A stretch of 64,000 bases of DNA, taken from assembly GCF_000017205.1 (NCBI RefSeq), contig NC_009656.1:934001-998000 (forward strand), read 5' to 3'. The translations under genes were made by a program, and so were the position numbers. How positions within the stretch are numbered: the first letter of the stretch is position 1; every line of letters starts with the position of its first letter. The notes beneath the pieces were generated by a model. It ran no database searches. It was given only the letters and a program-made list of their open reading frames with translations, and was not told where the DNA came from. This document shows positions 1-9,794 of the stretch, one piece after another. The stretch comes from Pseudomonas paraeruginosa PA7 (lineage in GTDB: Bacteria; Pseudomonadota; Gammaproteobacteria; Pseudomonadales; Pseudomonadaceae).

Positions 1-1
1 G

Positions 2-298
2 CTGGACGGCATCAACGACACCTGGAAGACCCGCGTGCAGGGCATGCAGGAAACCCTCGACACGCGCAAGAAGCTGATCGACGAATTGCAGGCGGCGCGC
101 AGCAACCTGGACGCCGAGCTCGGCAAGGCCCGCTCCGACCTGCGTGCGGTGCAGGCGCAACTGGGCGACGAGAACAAGCAGGTGCTGATGCGCTACATGG
201 TCTACGGCGGCAGCATCGCCGGCGCCGGCCTGTTCGCCGGGCTGATCCTGCCGTCGCTGCTGAGGGTGCGGCGCAAGCGCAACGACAAGTGGTTCTGA
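2..298 (+). CDS. SH3-domain envelope protein, 3' part only
   Basis: The gene runs in from outside the window; only the last 98 residues are present, in frame from base 2. The visible part is a charged helical, coiled-coil-like stretch (roughly the first 60 residues, rich in K, E, Q and L), one hydrophobic segment (MVYGGSIAGAGLFAGLIL) and a basic tail ending RKRNDKWF. This layout matches the C-terminal half of the YgiM/TIGR04211 family, in which an N-terminal signal peptide and SH3b domain precede a coiled coil and a membrane anchor. The SH3 domain itself lies outside the window, so the family call rests on the tail and on remembered gene order (PA4154 in PAO1). Role unknown beyond envelope association. 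Confidence 0.6.
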   Translation: MDGINDTWKTRVQGMQETLDTRKKLIDELQAARSNLDAELGKARSDLRAVQAQLGDENKQVLMRYMVYGGSIAGAGLFAGLILPSLLRVRRKRNDKWF

Positions 299-331
299 GC
301 CTCCGCCCGCGTCTCTGCGTTTCGTAAAGCA

Positions 332-352
332 AGCCCCGCCGGCCGCGGGGCT
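332..352 (-). terminator. Hairpin closing the acetoin operon
   Basis: Inverted repeat AGCCCCGC-N5-GCGGGGCT between the two convergent genes. On the minus strand it is followed by a short T-containing stretch (TGCTTTACG), so it could end transcription of the aco-bdhA operon; the U-tract is poor. Confidence 0.5.
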
Positions 353-381
353 GCGTCGCAAGCGCGACAAGGGCTGAAGCG

Positions 382-1473
382 TCAGCCGCCCGGCGAGACG
401 ATGATCTTCACGTTGTGCTCCTTGTTGTTCACCAACTCTTCGAAGCCGCGTTCGACGATTTCCTCCAGGCCGATCCGACCGGTCACCAGCGGCGCGATGT
501 CGAGGCGGCCGTCGGCGATGAAGGCGATCACGTCGGCGAACTCGCCGTTGTAGGCGAGTGCGCCGAGCACCTGCTTCTCGGTGGAAACCAGCTCGAAGAA
601 ATTGAATTCGCTGGGCTCCTCGAAGATTCCCACCAGCACGCACTTGCCGGCCTTGCGGATGGCGTCGATGGCCAGCCTGGCGGTGTGCTTGTTGCCGATG
701 CACTCGAAGCTGACGTCGGCGCCAAGCCCGCCGGTGAGGGCGCGGATTTCGCCGAGGGCGTCGCACCGCGAGGGGTCCAGCACCTGGCTGGCGCCGACCT
801 CCAGGGCCTTGGCCTTGCGCGCCGAGGACATCTCCAGGGCGATCACCTGCGCCGCGCCGGCGGCGCGCGCGCACATGATGGTGCACAGGCCGATGGTGCC
901 GGCGCCGACCACCACCACGTTCTGCCCGAGCAGGCTGCCGGCCTTCTTCACCGCATGCATGCCCACCGCCAGCGGCTCGATCAGCGCGCCGGCCTCGCTG
1001 GGAAATCCGGCCGGCAGGGCATAGAGCAGGTTGGCCGGGACGTTGACGTACTCGGCGAAGGCGCCGTTGTTCATCAGCCCGGTGAAGGCCAGGTTCTCGC
1101 AGATGTTGTACAGCCCGTGGCGGCAGTAGTAGCAGGTGCCGCAGTGCTGGCAGGCATCTGCGGCTACCACCTGGCCGACGGCGAAGCCGGCCACGCCGTC
1201 GCCGAGGCGGACGATCTCGCCGCTGAACTCGTGGCCGAGGATGCACTGGCCCTTGAGGCCGGTGAGCGGGTGCGGCGTCTCCACCGGGATGAACACCGGG
1301 CCGGCCAGGTATTCGTGCAGGTCGGAACCGCAGATGCCGCACCAGTGCACGCGGATCTGCACCCAGCCGGGCGGCGGTTCGCCCGGGAGCGGCACGTCTT
1401 CCACGCGGATGTCGTGGCGACCGTGCCAGACGGCGGCGCGCATCGCCGCGTTGGCTTGCGGGAAACTGTTCAT
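382..1473 (-). CDS. bdhA: 2,3-butanediol dehydrogenase (zinc MDR family)
   Basis: 363-residue medium-chain dehydrogenase/reductase that oxidises 2,3-butanediol to acetoin with NAD+, feeding the acetoin-cleaving enzymes encoded upstream. Visible features: catalytic-zinc region CGICGSDLHEY near residue 45, GHEFSG, the structural-zinc cysteine cluster CQHCGTCYYCRHGLYNIC (C-x2-C-x2-C-x7-C), and the Rossmann glycine motif VVGAGTIG. It is the last gene of the minus-strand aco operon, 13 bp after acoC, with GAGGAG in front of the chosen ATG. The butanediol assignment rests on operon context; the fold alone would also allow a sorbitol or threonine dehydrogenase. Confidence 0.88.
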   Translation of the reverse strand: MNSFPQANAAMRAAVWHGRHDIRVEDVPLPGEPPPGWVQIRVHWCGICGSDLHEYLAGPVFIPVETPHPLTGLKGQCILGHEFSGEIVRLGDGVAGFAVGQVVAADACQHCGTCYYCRHGLYNICENLAFTGLMNNGAFAEYVNVPANLLYALPAGFPSEAGALIEPLAVGMHAVKKAGSLLGQNVVVVGAGTIGLCTIMCARAAGAAQVIALEMSSARKAKALEVGASQVLDPSRCDALGEIRALTGGLGADVSFECIGNKHTARLAIDAIRKAGKCVLVGIFEEPSEFNFFELVSTEKQVLGALAYNGEFADVIAFIADGRLDIAPLVTGRIGLEEIVERGFEELVNNKEHNVKIIVSPGG

Positions 1474-1486
1474 GGCGGTCGTCTCC

Positions 1487-2599
1487 TCAGTGCTGGCGGA
1501 GGAAGTCGAGCAGCAGGCGGTTGACCTGCTCGGCGGCTTCCATCTGCACCATGTGCGCCTGTCCGGGAATGATCTCTACCTGGGCCGACAGGCCCTCGGC
1601 ATGCCGCGCCGGGATGATCGCGTCATCGCCGCCCCAGATCGCCAGGACCGGCTGGCGGCCCTCGCTCGCCACGGCACGCAGGTCGTTGCGCTGGCGACCG
1701 TCGGCGAACAGGTTGTCCAGCAACTGGCGCAGGGCCGCATCGACGCCCTCCAGGCGCTTGTAGCGGAGCATGTCCTCGAGCATCTGCCGGGTGACCAGCG
1801 CCGGGTCGGAGAACAACTGCACCAGTTGTGGCTTCAGCGCGTTGCGGTTGGCCGCCTCGACGAAGCCGCGCAGGTAGTCGCCGTTGATCTCCTCGCCGAG
1901 GCCGGCGCTGCCGATCAGGCTCAGCGACAGCACCCGCTGCGGCGCCAGGCGCGCGCAGTTCAGCGCCACCGCGCCGCCCATGGAGTGGCCGGCCAGGTGC
2001 GCGTGTTCCAGTTCGAGGTGATCGAGCAGGGCCAGCACGCTGGCGCTGAGTTCGTCGAGGTCGCCGCGCGCCAGGAGCTTGCCGGACTCGCCGTGGCCCG
2101 GCAGGTCCAGGGCGATCACCCGACGCTCGGCGGCCAGCGCCTCGTGGTTGAACAGCCAGTTGTTCAGGTCGCCGGCGAAACCGTGGATCAGCAGTAGCGG
2201 CGCATCTCCCTCGCCACGGTCGAAGTAGCGCAGGACGCGGCCATCCAGCTCGACCTTGCGGGGGGCCGGTCCGCTGTCCGCGGCGTCCTGGTGGCCGGGG
2301 ACGAACTCGGCCTGGAAGCGTTGCACCACGGCGTCGATCTCCTCCTCGCTGGCCTCGCCCTCGACCACCACGCCGAGCAGCGCGCCGACCGCCAGGGTCT
2401 CGTCCGCGCGCGCCACCTGGCGCCGCAGCACGCCGGAGAAGGGCGCCTCGACGCTGCTGGAGATCTTGTCGGTCTCCACGTCGAGCACCTCGTCGCCTTT
2501 CTCGATGTGCGCGCCTTCTTCCTTGAGCCAGGCATCCACCCGGCCCTCGCTCATCGACAGGCCCCACTTGGGCATGGTCAGCGTATGGATCCGGCTCAT
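1487..2599 (-). CDS. acoC: Acetoin dehydrogenase E2 (lipoyl-alpha/beta hydrolase)
   Basis: 370 residues. Residues 1-75 form a lipoyl domain with the modified lysine in VETDKISSSVEA (Lys45). From about residue 115 follows an alpha/beta-hydrolase-like acetyltransferase domain with the nucleophile elbow GHSMGG and a late histidine (QAHMVQM). Together this is the dihydrolipoamide acetyltransferase of the acetoin dehydrogenase complex, which passes the acetyl group from TPP-E1 to CoA. The start overlaps the acoB stop (ATGA), implying translational coupling. The hydrolase-type catalytic domain is characteristic of AcoC in pseudomonads and differs from the CAT-fold E2 of pyruvate dehydrogenase. Confidence 0.92.
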   Translation of the reverse strand: MSRIHTLTMPKWGLSMSEGRVDAWLKEEGAHIEKGDEVLDVETDKISSSVEAPFSGVLRRQVARADETLAVGALLGVVVEGEASEEEIDAVVQRFQAEFVPGHQDAADSGPAPRKVELDGRVLRYFDRGEGDAPLLLIHGFAGDLNNWLFNHEALAAERRVIALDLPGHGESGKLLARGDLDELSASVLALLDHLELEHAHLAGHSMGGAVALNCARLAPQRVLSLSLIGSAGLGEEINGDYLRGFVEAANRNALKPQLVQLFSDPALVTRQMLEDMLRYKRLEGVDAALRQLLDNLFADGRQRNDLRAVASEGRQPVLAIWGGDDAIIPARHAEGLSAQVEIIPGQAHMVQMEAAEQVNRLLLDFLRQH

Positions 2600-3615
2600 G
2601 CCGCGTCCCTCCCTTCCAGGGCCTGGCGCACGGCCGCCTCGATCTTCGCCGCGTCGGGGATGTAGAGGTCTTCCAGGGCGTCGGAGAAAGGCACCGGCGT
2701 GTGCGGCGCGGTGACCCGGCGGATCGGCGCGCGCAGCGCGGAGAAGGCCCGTTCGGCGACCAGCGCGGCGATGTCGGTGGCCATCGAGCAGCGTGGGTTG
2801 GCTTCGTCGATCACCACCAGGCGGCCGGTCTTTTCCACGCTTTCGAGAATGCTGTCCTCGTCCAGCGGGCTGGTGCTGCGCAGGTCCAGTACCTCGCAGG
2901 AAATGCCCTGGCGTGCCAGGCTGGCGGCGGCGTCCATGGCCAGGTGGACCATGCGGCCGTAGGTCACCAGGGTGACGTCGTCGCCGTCGCGGAGGAAATT
3001 GGCCTCGCCGAAGGGCACCGTGTACAGCTCCTCGGGTACCTCCCCCTGCATCGAGTAGAGCAGCTTGTGTTCGCAGAAGATCACCGGGTCGTTGTCGCGG
3101 ATCGCCTGGATCAGCAGGCCCTTGGCATCGTAGGGCGACGACGGGCAGACCACCTTGAGGCCGGGGATGTGGGTCCATAGCGAGGTGAGCATCTGCGAAT
3201 GCTGGGCGGCGGCGCGCAGGCCGGCGCCGACCATGGTGCGGATCACCAGCGGGGTGACCGCCTTGCCGCCGAACATGTAGCGGAACTTGGCGGCCTGGTT
3301 GAGGATCTGGTCCAGGCAGCAGCCGGCGAAGTCGACGAACATCAGTTCGCACACCGGGCGCATGCCGCGGGTGGCGGCGCCGACCGCGGCGCCGACGTAG
3401 CCGATCTCCGACAGCGGGGTGTCCAGCACGCGGCCGGGGAACTGGTGGTAGAGGCCCTTGGTGACCCCCAGCACGCCGCCCCAGGCGTCGTCCTCGCCGG
3501 GCGCGCCGGCGCCGCCGGCATTGTCCTCGCCCATGATGAAGACGCTCGGGTCGCGGCGCATTTCCTGGGCCAGCGCCTCGTTGATGGCCTGCTGGTAGCT
3601 GATCTTTCTCGCCAT
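2596..3615 (-). CDS. acoB: Acetoin:DCPIP oxidoreductase E1 beta subunit
   Basis: 339-residue transketolase-like beta subunit. It begins MARKISYQQAINEALAQEM and carries FIMGEDN near residue 27 and the downstream TPP-dependent E1-beta core (DTPLSEIGYVGAAVGAA, PVCELMFVDFAGCCLDQI). It pairs with AcoA to cleave acetoin into acetaldehyde and an acetyl group transferred to lipoate. GGAGAACC precedes the ATG. It lies 32 bp downstream of acoA and overlaps acoC. Confidence 0.93.
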   Translation of the reverse strand: MARKISYQQAINEALAQEMRRDPSVFIMGEDNAGGAGAPGEDDAWGGVLGVTKGLYHQFPGRVLDTPLSEIGYVGAAVGAATRGMRPVCELMFVDFAGCCLDQILNQAAKFRYMFGGKAVTPLVIRTMVGAGLRAAAQHSQMLTSLWTHIPGLKVVCPSSPYDAKGLLIQAIRDNDPVIFCEHKLLYSMQGEVPEELYTVPFGEANFLRDGDDVTLVTYGRMVHLAMDAAASLARQGISCEVLDLRSTSPLDEDSILESVEKTGRLVVIDEANPRCSMATDIAALVAERAFSALRAPIRRVTAPHTPVPFSDALEDLYIPDAAKIEAAVRQALEGRDAA

Positions 3616-3647
3616 GATGGTTCTCCTCGTTCTTGTTGTCGGGCGGC

Positions 3648-4622
3648 TCAGGGATAGGACACGTAGACGTCGCGCAGCAGGTCGGCCGGCTCCGGCTTGG
3701 GATCGTTCTTGGCGCGCTGTACGGCATCCTCGATATGCGCTTGGACCTCGGCGTCGATGGCGTCCAGGTCGCCGATGGAGAGCAGGCCGGCATGGCTGGT
3801 GCGTTCGCGGAACTGCTCGAGGCAGTCGCGGGTTTCCCGGTAGTGCTTCACTTCGCCGGGGTCGCGGTAGGTCTGCGCGTCGCCCTCGAAGTGACCGTAG
3901 TAGCGGGTCAGCTTGACTTCGATCAGCGACGGCCCCTCGCCGGCGCGGGCGCGCTCGATGGCGGCACCGGCGGCTTCGTGGACGGCGAAGAAGTCGAAGC
4001 CGTCGACGGTCACCCCGGGCATACCGAAGCCGGCGGCGCGGTCGGCGATGTGGTCGCAGGCCACCGACCAGTTGGCCGCGGTGGCCTCGGCATAGCCGTT
4101 GTTCTCGGCGACGAACAGGCACGGCAGGTTCCACACCGCGGCCAGGTTCATCGCTTCGAACACCGCGCCTTCGTTGGAGCCGCCGTCGCCGAAGAAGGCC
4201 ACCGCCACCGCATCGCTGCCTTTCAGCCTGGCCGCCAGCGCGGCGCCGGCGGCCAGCGGCGCGCCGGCGCCGACGATGCCGTTGGCGCCGAGCATGCCCT
4301 TCTCCAGGTCGGCGATATGCATGGAGCCGCCCTTGCCCTGGCAGACGCCGGTCTTCTTGCCGTAGATCTCCGCCATCATGCCGTGCACGTCGACGCCCTT
4401 GGCGATGCAGTGGCCGTGGCCGCGGTGGGTGGAGGCGATGCAGTCGTCGTCGCGCAGGTGCGCCATCACGCCGGCGGCGGAGGCTTCCTCGCCGGCGTAG
4501 AGGTGGACGAAGCCGGGTATCTCGCCCGTGGCGAACTCGACGTGCAGGCGTTCCTCGAAGGCGCGGATGGTGCGCATCACGCGGTAGGCATGGAGCAGTT
4601 GGTCGGTGCTCAGAGTGGACAT
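3648..4622 (-). CDS. acoA: Acetoin:DCPIP oxidoreductase E1 alpha subunit
   Basis: 324 residues, TPP-dependent E1 alpha. The TPP/Mg motif is clear: GDGGSNEGAVFEAMN through LFVAENN. The active-site region MHIADLEKGMLGANGIVGAG is also typical. With AcoB it forms the heterotetrameric acetoin-cleaving E1. It lies 22 bp downstream of acoX in the same minus-strand operon. Length agrees with known AcoA proteins (about 325 residues). Confidence 0.93.
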   Translation of the reverse strand: MSTLSTDQLLHAYRVMRTIRAFEERLHVEFATGEIPGFVHLYAGEEASAAGVMAHLRDDDCIASTHRGHGHCIAKGVDVHGMMAEIYGKKTGVCQGKGGSMHIADLEKGMLGANGIVGAGAPLAAGAALAARLKGSDAVAVAFFGDGGSNEGAVFEAMNLAAVWNLPCLFVAENNGYAEATAANWSVACDHIADRAAGFGMPGVTVDGFDFFAVHEAAGAAIERARAGEGPSLIEVKLTRYYGHFEGDAQTYRDPGEVKHYRETRDCLEQFRERTSHAGLLSIGDLDAIDAEVQAHIEDAVQRAKNDPKPEPADLLRDVYVSYP

Positions 4623-4644
4623 CTTGTTGTTCTCCAGGTTGTCT

Positions 4645-5685
4645 TCACGGGGTCATCGGGGTTCGCTGGCCGGCCAGCAGGCGATGGCGGGCGGCGTAGG
4701 CGAGGGTGGCCGGCACATCGACGCTGAACGGGCCGGAAGGGTCGAGGGTGATGCTCGGGCGGTCGGTGGCGCTGAACTCGATCTCGCGCTCGCCGTCCAG
4801 CGCCAGGGTCCCGCTGGACAGGCTCGGCGCGTGGGCCACGCCCGGTTGCAGGTAGCCGGCGGCAGAGACCCCGCAGTCCACCAGCAGGCCCGGCGCCAGC
4901 GGCACCAGCAGGCTCTCGCGGGCGTCCGGATGCAGGCGCATCCAGGCGCCGTGGGGCTCCTCGCGGCTCACCGGCGACCATAGTCCGCAAAGCGCCGAGA
5001 GGCCGATGGCGTGGGGTTCGGCGAAGCTGACGAAGACTTCGGCGAGGTCTTCGGCGCGACTGATGGCGCGGGCGCCGATGAACGGCTGCGGCGACACCGC
5101 GACGTCCACCAGCGCCCACTCGCAGAGCCCGCGGCGCGCCTCGCGCACCAGCAGGCGCTTGTTGCGTCGCAGGCCGATCTCCGGCGGCACCCGGCCGCTG
5201 GCGCAGAGGCCGCCGGCGAGCCCCGCGCCAGTGGCTTCGCGTAGCTCCGGGAAGGCGTTGTTGGTCCCGGTGGACAGCGCCAGCAGGGGGATGTCGCCGA
5301 CCTCGGCGGCCACCGCCTTGTGCGTGCCGTCGCCGCCGAGCACGGCGATCAGCGCCACGCCGCGCTCGACCATGCGCCGCGCCGCCAGGCGGGTATCCTC
5401 GACGCTCTGGCGCAGCGGCATGTCGAGGAACTCCAGGAACGGCCAGTGGCCGTCGCGGGCCTGGCGGGTCTGGCTGGCCCGGAGCACGGCGGCGGCGATG
5501 CCGGTCATGTCCGGCGGCAGCAACGCGTGGCGGATGCCGGTGGCGCCGAAGGCGGCGAGCAGGCGTTGCACCACCGATGCCTTGTCGGTGCTGGAATGCA
5601 GCCCGGCATGCGCGGTGAGGCGACGCAGGTCGCGCCCGGAGGCCGGGTTGGCGATGATGCCGATGAGCGGCGAGGTCGGCTTCAT
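4645..5685 (-). CDS. acoX: AcoX, NAD-kinase-like protein of acetoin operons
   Basis: 346 residues with an ATP-NAD kinase / diacylglycerol-kinase-like fold: IGIIANPASGRD at the N-terminus and the GGDGTHK nucleotide-binding motif near residue 115, followed by ALSTGTNNAFP. AcoX is encoded in many acetoin operons and is not essential for the E1-E2 reaction; its role is unresolved. The start at 5685 is chosen because ATGA overlaps the stop of the upstream remnant gene and the family starts at MKPTSPLIGIIANP. An open frame continues upstream but has no coding signature. Confidence 0.88.
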   Translation of the reverse strand: MKPTSPLIGIIANPASGRDLRRLTAHAGLHSSTDKASVVQRLLAAFGATGIRHALLPPDMTGIAAAVLRASQTRQARDGHWPFLEFLDMPLRQSVEDTRLAARRMVERGVALIAVLGGDGTHKAVAAEVGDIPLLALSTGTNNAFPELREATGAGLAGGLCASGRVPPEIGLRRNKRLLVREARRGLCEWALVDVAVSPQPFIGARAISRAEDLAEVFVSFAEPHAIGLSALCGLWSPVSREEPHGAWMRLHPDARESLLVPLAPGLLVDCGVSAAGYLQPGVAHAPSLSSGTLALDGEREIEFSATDRPSITLDPSGPFSVDVPATLAYAARHRLLAGQRTPMTP

Positions 5686-5795
5686 AGCGAGAAGCCGCCG
5701 TCGACGGCGATGCCCCGGCCGATGCCGCGCCCGGCGCCGGTCACCAGGGTGACCCGGGAGTGCAGGGAAAAATCGTCGGACGACGTAGCGTGCAT
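5682..5795 (-). pseudogene. Remnant of an acetoin-operon short-chain dehydrogenase
   Basis: A 37-codon frame with a good ribosome-binding site (AGAGGTGAAGC before ATG). It encodes the N-terminal SDR nucleotide-binding motif VTLVTGAGRGIGRGIA joined directly to a typical SDR C-terminus, VDGGFSL. About 200 residues between them (the NNAG, Ser-Tyr-Lys catalytic and substrate regions) are absent, with the frame kept. The stop overlaps the acoX ATG, so the product may still be translated for coupling. PAO1, as I recall, has a full-length SDR gene here (PA4148). This looks like an in-frame internal deletion; the remaining peptide cannot be an enzyme. Confidence 0.85.
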
Positions 5796-5880
5796 GCTTC
5801 ACCTCTGATTGTTCTTGTGGGTGGTATGCGGCGGGGCGTTGGGAGGAGCGGACAGTCCGCCCTGCCGTCGCCGTGGCTGG

Positions 5881-5896
5881 AGCAAGGCCGATGCCA
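5881..5896 (-). promoter_or_regulatory. Sigma-54 promoter of the acetoin operon
   Basis: On the minus strand the sequence reads TGGCATCGGCCTTGCT, with GG and GC separated by exactly 10 bases, matching the -24/-12 consensus TGGCAC-N5-TTGCW. Predicted transcription start is near 5871, about 75 bases before the first start codon at 5795. This fits the adjacent AcoR, a sigma-54-dependent activator. Confidence 0.85.
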
Positions 5897-6016
5897 GGTT
5901 GCGGCGTGGCGGCCGGAAGGCCCGTCGTAGAGCGCCGGCATGGGAAGGCCGGCGACCGCCGGGGCGACGTCCGGCGAGACAACCCATGTCATCGCGCACG
6001 GGTTCCCGGCGAGACG

Positions 6017-6035
6017 CTGAGACGCTTCGTCTCAG
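6017..6035. promoter_or_regulatory. Perfect palindrome, probable AcoR enhancer site
   Basis: CTGAGACG-CTT-CGTCTCAG, an 8+3+8 perfect inverted repeat about 150 bp upstream of the predicted sigma-54 start site and about 90 bp before acoR. Position and symmetry suit an NtrC-family upstream activating sequence; it might also serve acoR autoregulation. Binding is inferred. Confidence 0.6.
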
Positions 6036-6127
6036 TCGTCGGCCGGGGTCGCCCGGCGCTTGTCGAGGGGCATCGATGGGCGCTTAATGGGCGGCACAAC
6101 AACAAGATGCCGAGCAACGGAGGCCCC

Positions 6128-8005
<1,878 letters not shown>

Positions 8006-8210
8006 CACGCACCTGCGGATGGCGCGGTCGTCAAGCACGGAAAATCAAAACCAGCCTTGAGTCCTGCCCCGTTAAAGCTCGGGGGCTTTCCCTGTAGCGT
8101 TCCGGGCAGCGGCGCGCCCCGTTCGGGCGCGCCCCGCCAGGAGCCTACGGAGGAACCCCGATGCCCGCCCCGCACCAGCCAGCCCGCAACCCGACCGGGG
8201 AGTTCGACCC

Positions 8211-8822
8211 ATGCCGCTAGCCCTGCTGCTCGCCATGGGCGCGTTCTCCCTGGGCATGTCCATCTCTCCCGGCCCGGTGAACCTGACCATCGTCGCCTCC
8301 GGCGCCAACCATGGCTTTCGCCGGACCCTGCCGTTCGTTTCCGGGGCCACCCTCGGCTTCGTCCTGCTGCTGGCGTTCGTCGGCTTCTGGTTCGTCCGCC
8401 TGATCGCGGCCTACCCGCGCTTCTTCGACTATCTGGGCGTCGCCGGAGCGGCGTTCATCGCCTATGTCGGCTACCGCATCGCCACCGCGGATCCACGCCT
8501 GGCCCTCGAGGAAAACGGGGTCCCCGGGTTCTTCCAGGGCGTGTTCCTGCAATGGCTCAATCCCAAGGCCTGGATCGCCTGCGCTTCCGGCGTGGCAATG
8601 TTCGCCAGCCCGGGCACGCACGCGCCGCTGCTGGTCTTCATGGCCATCTACCTGGTGGTCTGCTACCTCTCGCTAGCCGCCTGGGCGCTGCTCGGCGACC
8701 GCGTGGCGCTGCTGCTCGACAGCCCCCGGCGGGTGCGCCTGTTCAACCGGGCGATGGGCGCGACGCTGGTGTTCACCGCCGGCTACATGCTTTACCTGCA
8801 GTTCGCCGCTAGCCCGGGTTGA
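8211..8822 (+). CDS. LysE/RhtB-family amino-acid exporter
   Basis: 203 residues, nearly all hydrophobic, with about six predicted membrane helices and the family signature near the N-terminus (SISPGPVNLTIVASGANHGFRR). LysE/RhtB proteins export amino acids or similar metabolites across the inner membrane; the substrate here cannot be read. It is convergent with the LysR gene and overlaps its 3' end by 14 bp. Confidence 0.85.
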   Translation: MPLALLLAMGAFSLGMSISPGPVNLTIVASGANHGFRRTLPFVSGATLGFVLLLAFVGFWFVRLIAAYPRFFDYLGVAGAAFIAYVGYRIATADPRLALEENGVPGFFQGVFLQWLNPKAWIACASGVAMFASPGTHAPLLVFMAIYLVVCYLSLAAWALLGDRVALLLDSPRRVRLFNRAMGATLVFTAGYMLYLQFAASPG

Positions 8823-9699
8823 ACGCGTCGTGCAGGTGCTTGATGAGGCGGTAGGCGATGCCGCTGGCGGGAACGTTCGGCGGCCACACCGCATACACCT
8901 TCAACGGCGCCAGGCGCCATTCCGGCAGCACCGCGCGCAACTCGCCGCGGCGTATCGGTTCGTCGCCCAGGTAGGTCGGCGGCGCGGCCAGGCCGACGCC
9001 GAGGCGCGCCAGGCGACAGGAGGCCTCGACACTGTCGACGCGTATCCGCGGGGTGTAGCGGACCTGCGCTTGCTCGCCGCTGGCGGCGTGCTCGAACACG
9101 CGGCTGTCGGGGCGCATGTCGAGGCCGATCCATTCCAGGCGTTCGAGGTCGCGCGGATGTTCCGGCGGCGCCTGGCGGGCGAGGAACGCCGGGCTAGCCA
9201 CCACCTGGCGCGGCAGCAGGAACAGGTGGCGGGCCTTCAGCGAGCTGTCCGGCAGGTCGCCGATGCGGAAGGCGATGTCGATGCCGTCGGCGATGATGTC
9301 GTGGCGGCTGTCGTCGCAGGCGACGCTGAGATCGAGGTCCGGATGTTCCTCGATGAAGCTCGCCAGGTGACGGGTGAAGTCGCCATTGATGAACACCGCG
9401 GGCATCGAGATGCGCAGGCTGTTGCGGGTCGAGACGGCGCGCTGGCGGAACTCGATGAAGCCCTTTTCGTAGAGTTCCAGCATGGATCGCGCGGTTTCCA
9501 GCAGGCGGCTGCCATCCTGGGTCAGGGACAGCTTGCGGCTGTTGCGGTAGAGCAGCGCGCAGCCGAGGTTCCTTTCCAGCCTGGACAGGTGCAGGCTGGC
9601 GGTCGCCGCGCTCAGGCCGAGCGCCTCGGCGCCGGCGGAAATGGAACCGCTCTCGGCGATGCGGGCGAATACGATCAGGTAGCGGATATCGTCGATCAT
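8809..9699 (-). CDS. LysR-family transcriptional regulator
   Basis: 296 residues. N-terminal winged helix-turn-helix (FARIAESGSISAGAEALGLSAATASLHLSRLERNLG is the recognition region, residues about 9-43), then a type 2 periplasmic-binding-like effector domain. The start at 9699 (MIDDIRYL) is preferred because the family begins about eight residues before the helix-turn-helix; the frame extends 19 codons further without an SD. Its 3' end overlaps the LysE-type gene, which is one plausible target. Effector unknown. Confidence 0.85.
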   Translation of the reverse strand: MIDDIRYLIVFARIAESGSISAGAEALGLSAATASLHLSRLERNLGCALLYRNSRKLSLTQDGSRLLETARSMLELYEKGFIEFRQRAVSTRNSLRISMPAVFINGDFTRHLASFIEEHPDLDLSVACDDSRHDIIADGIDIAFRIGDLPDSSLKARHLFLLPRQVVASPAFLARQAPPEHPRDLERLEWIGLDMRPDSRVFEHAASGEQAQVRYTPRIRVDSVEASCRLARLGVGLAAPPTYLGDEPIRRGELRAVLPEWRLAPLKVYAVWPPNVPASGIAYRLIKHLHDAFNPG

Positions 9700-9794
9700 G
9701 CGGGCTCTCGTCGCGGTGGCTGGGTGCATCCTGCGCGAAGGCGGCCAGCCGGACAAGCGCGAGAGATAGCGGGCGGCGGCGAACTCCGGGCGTT

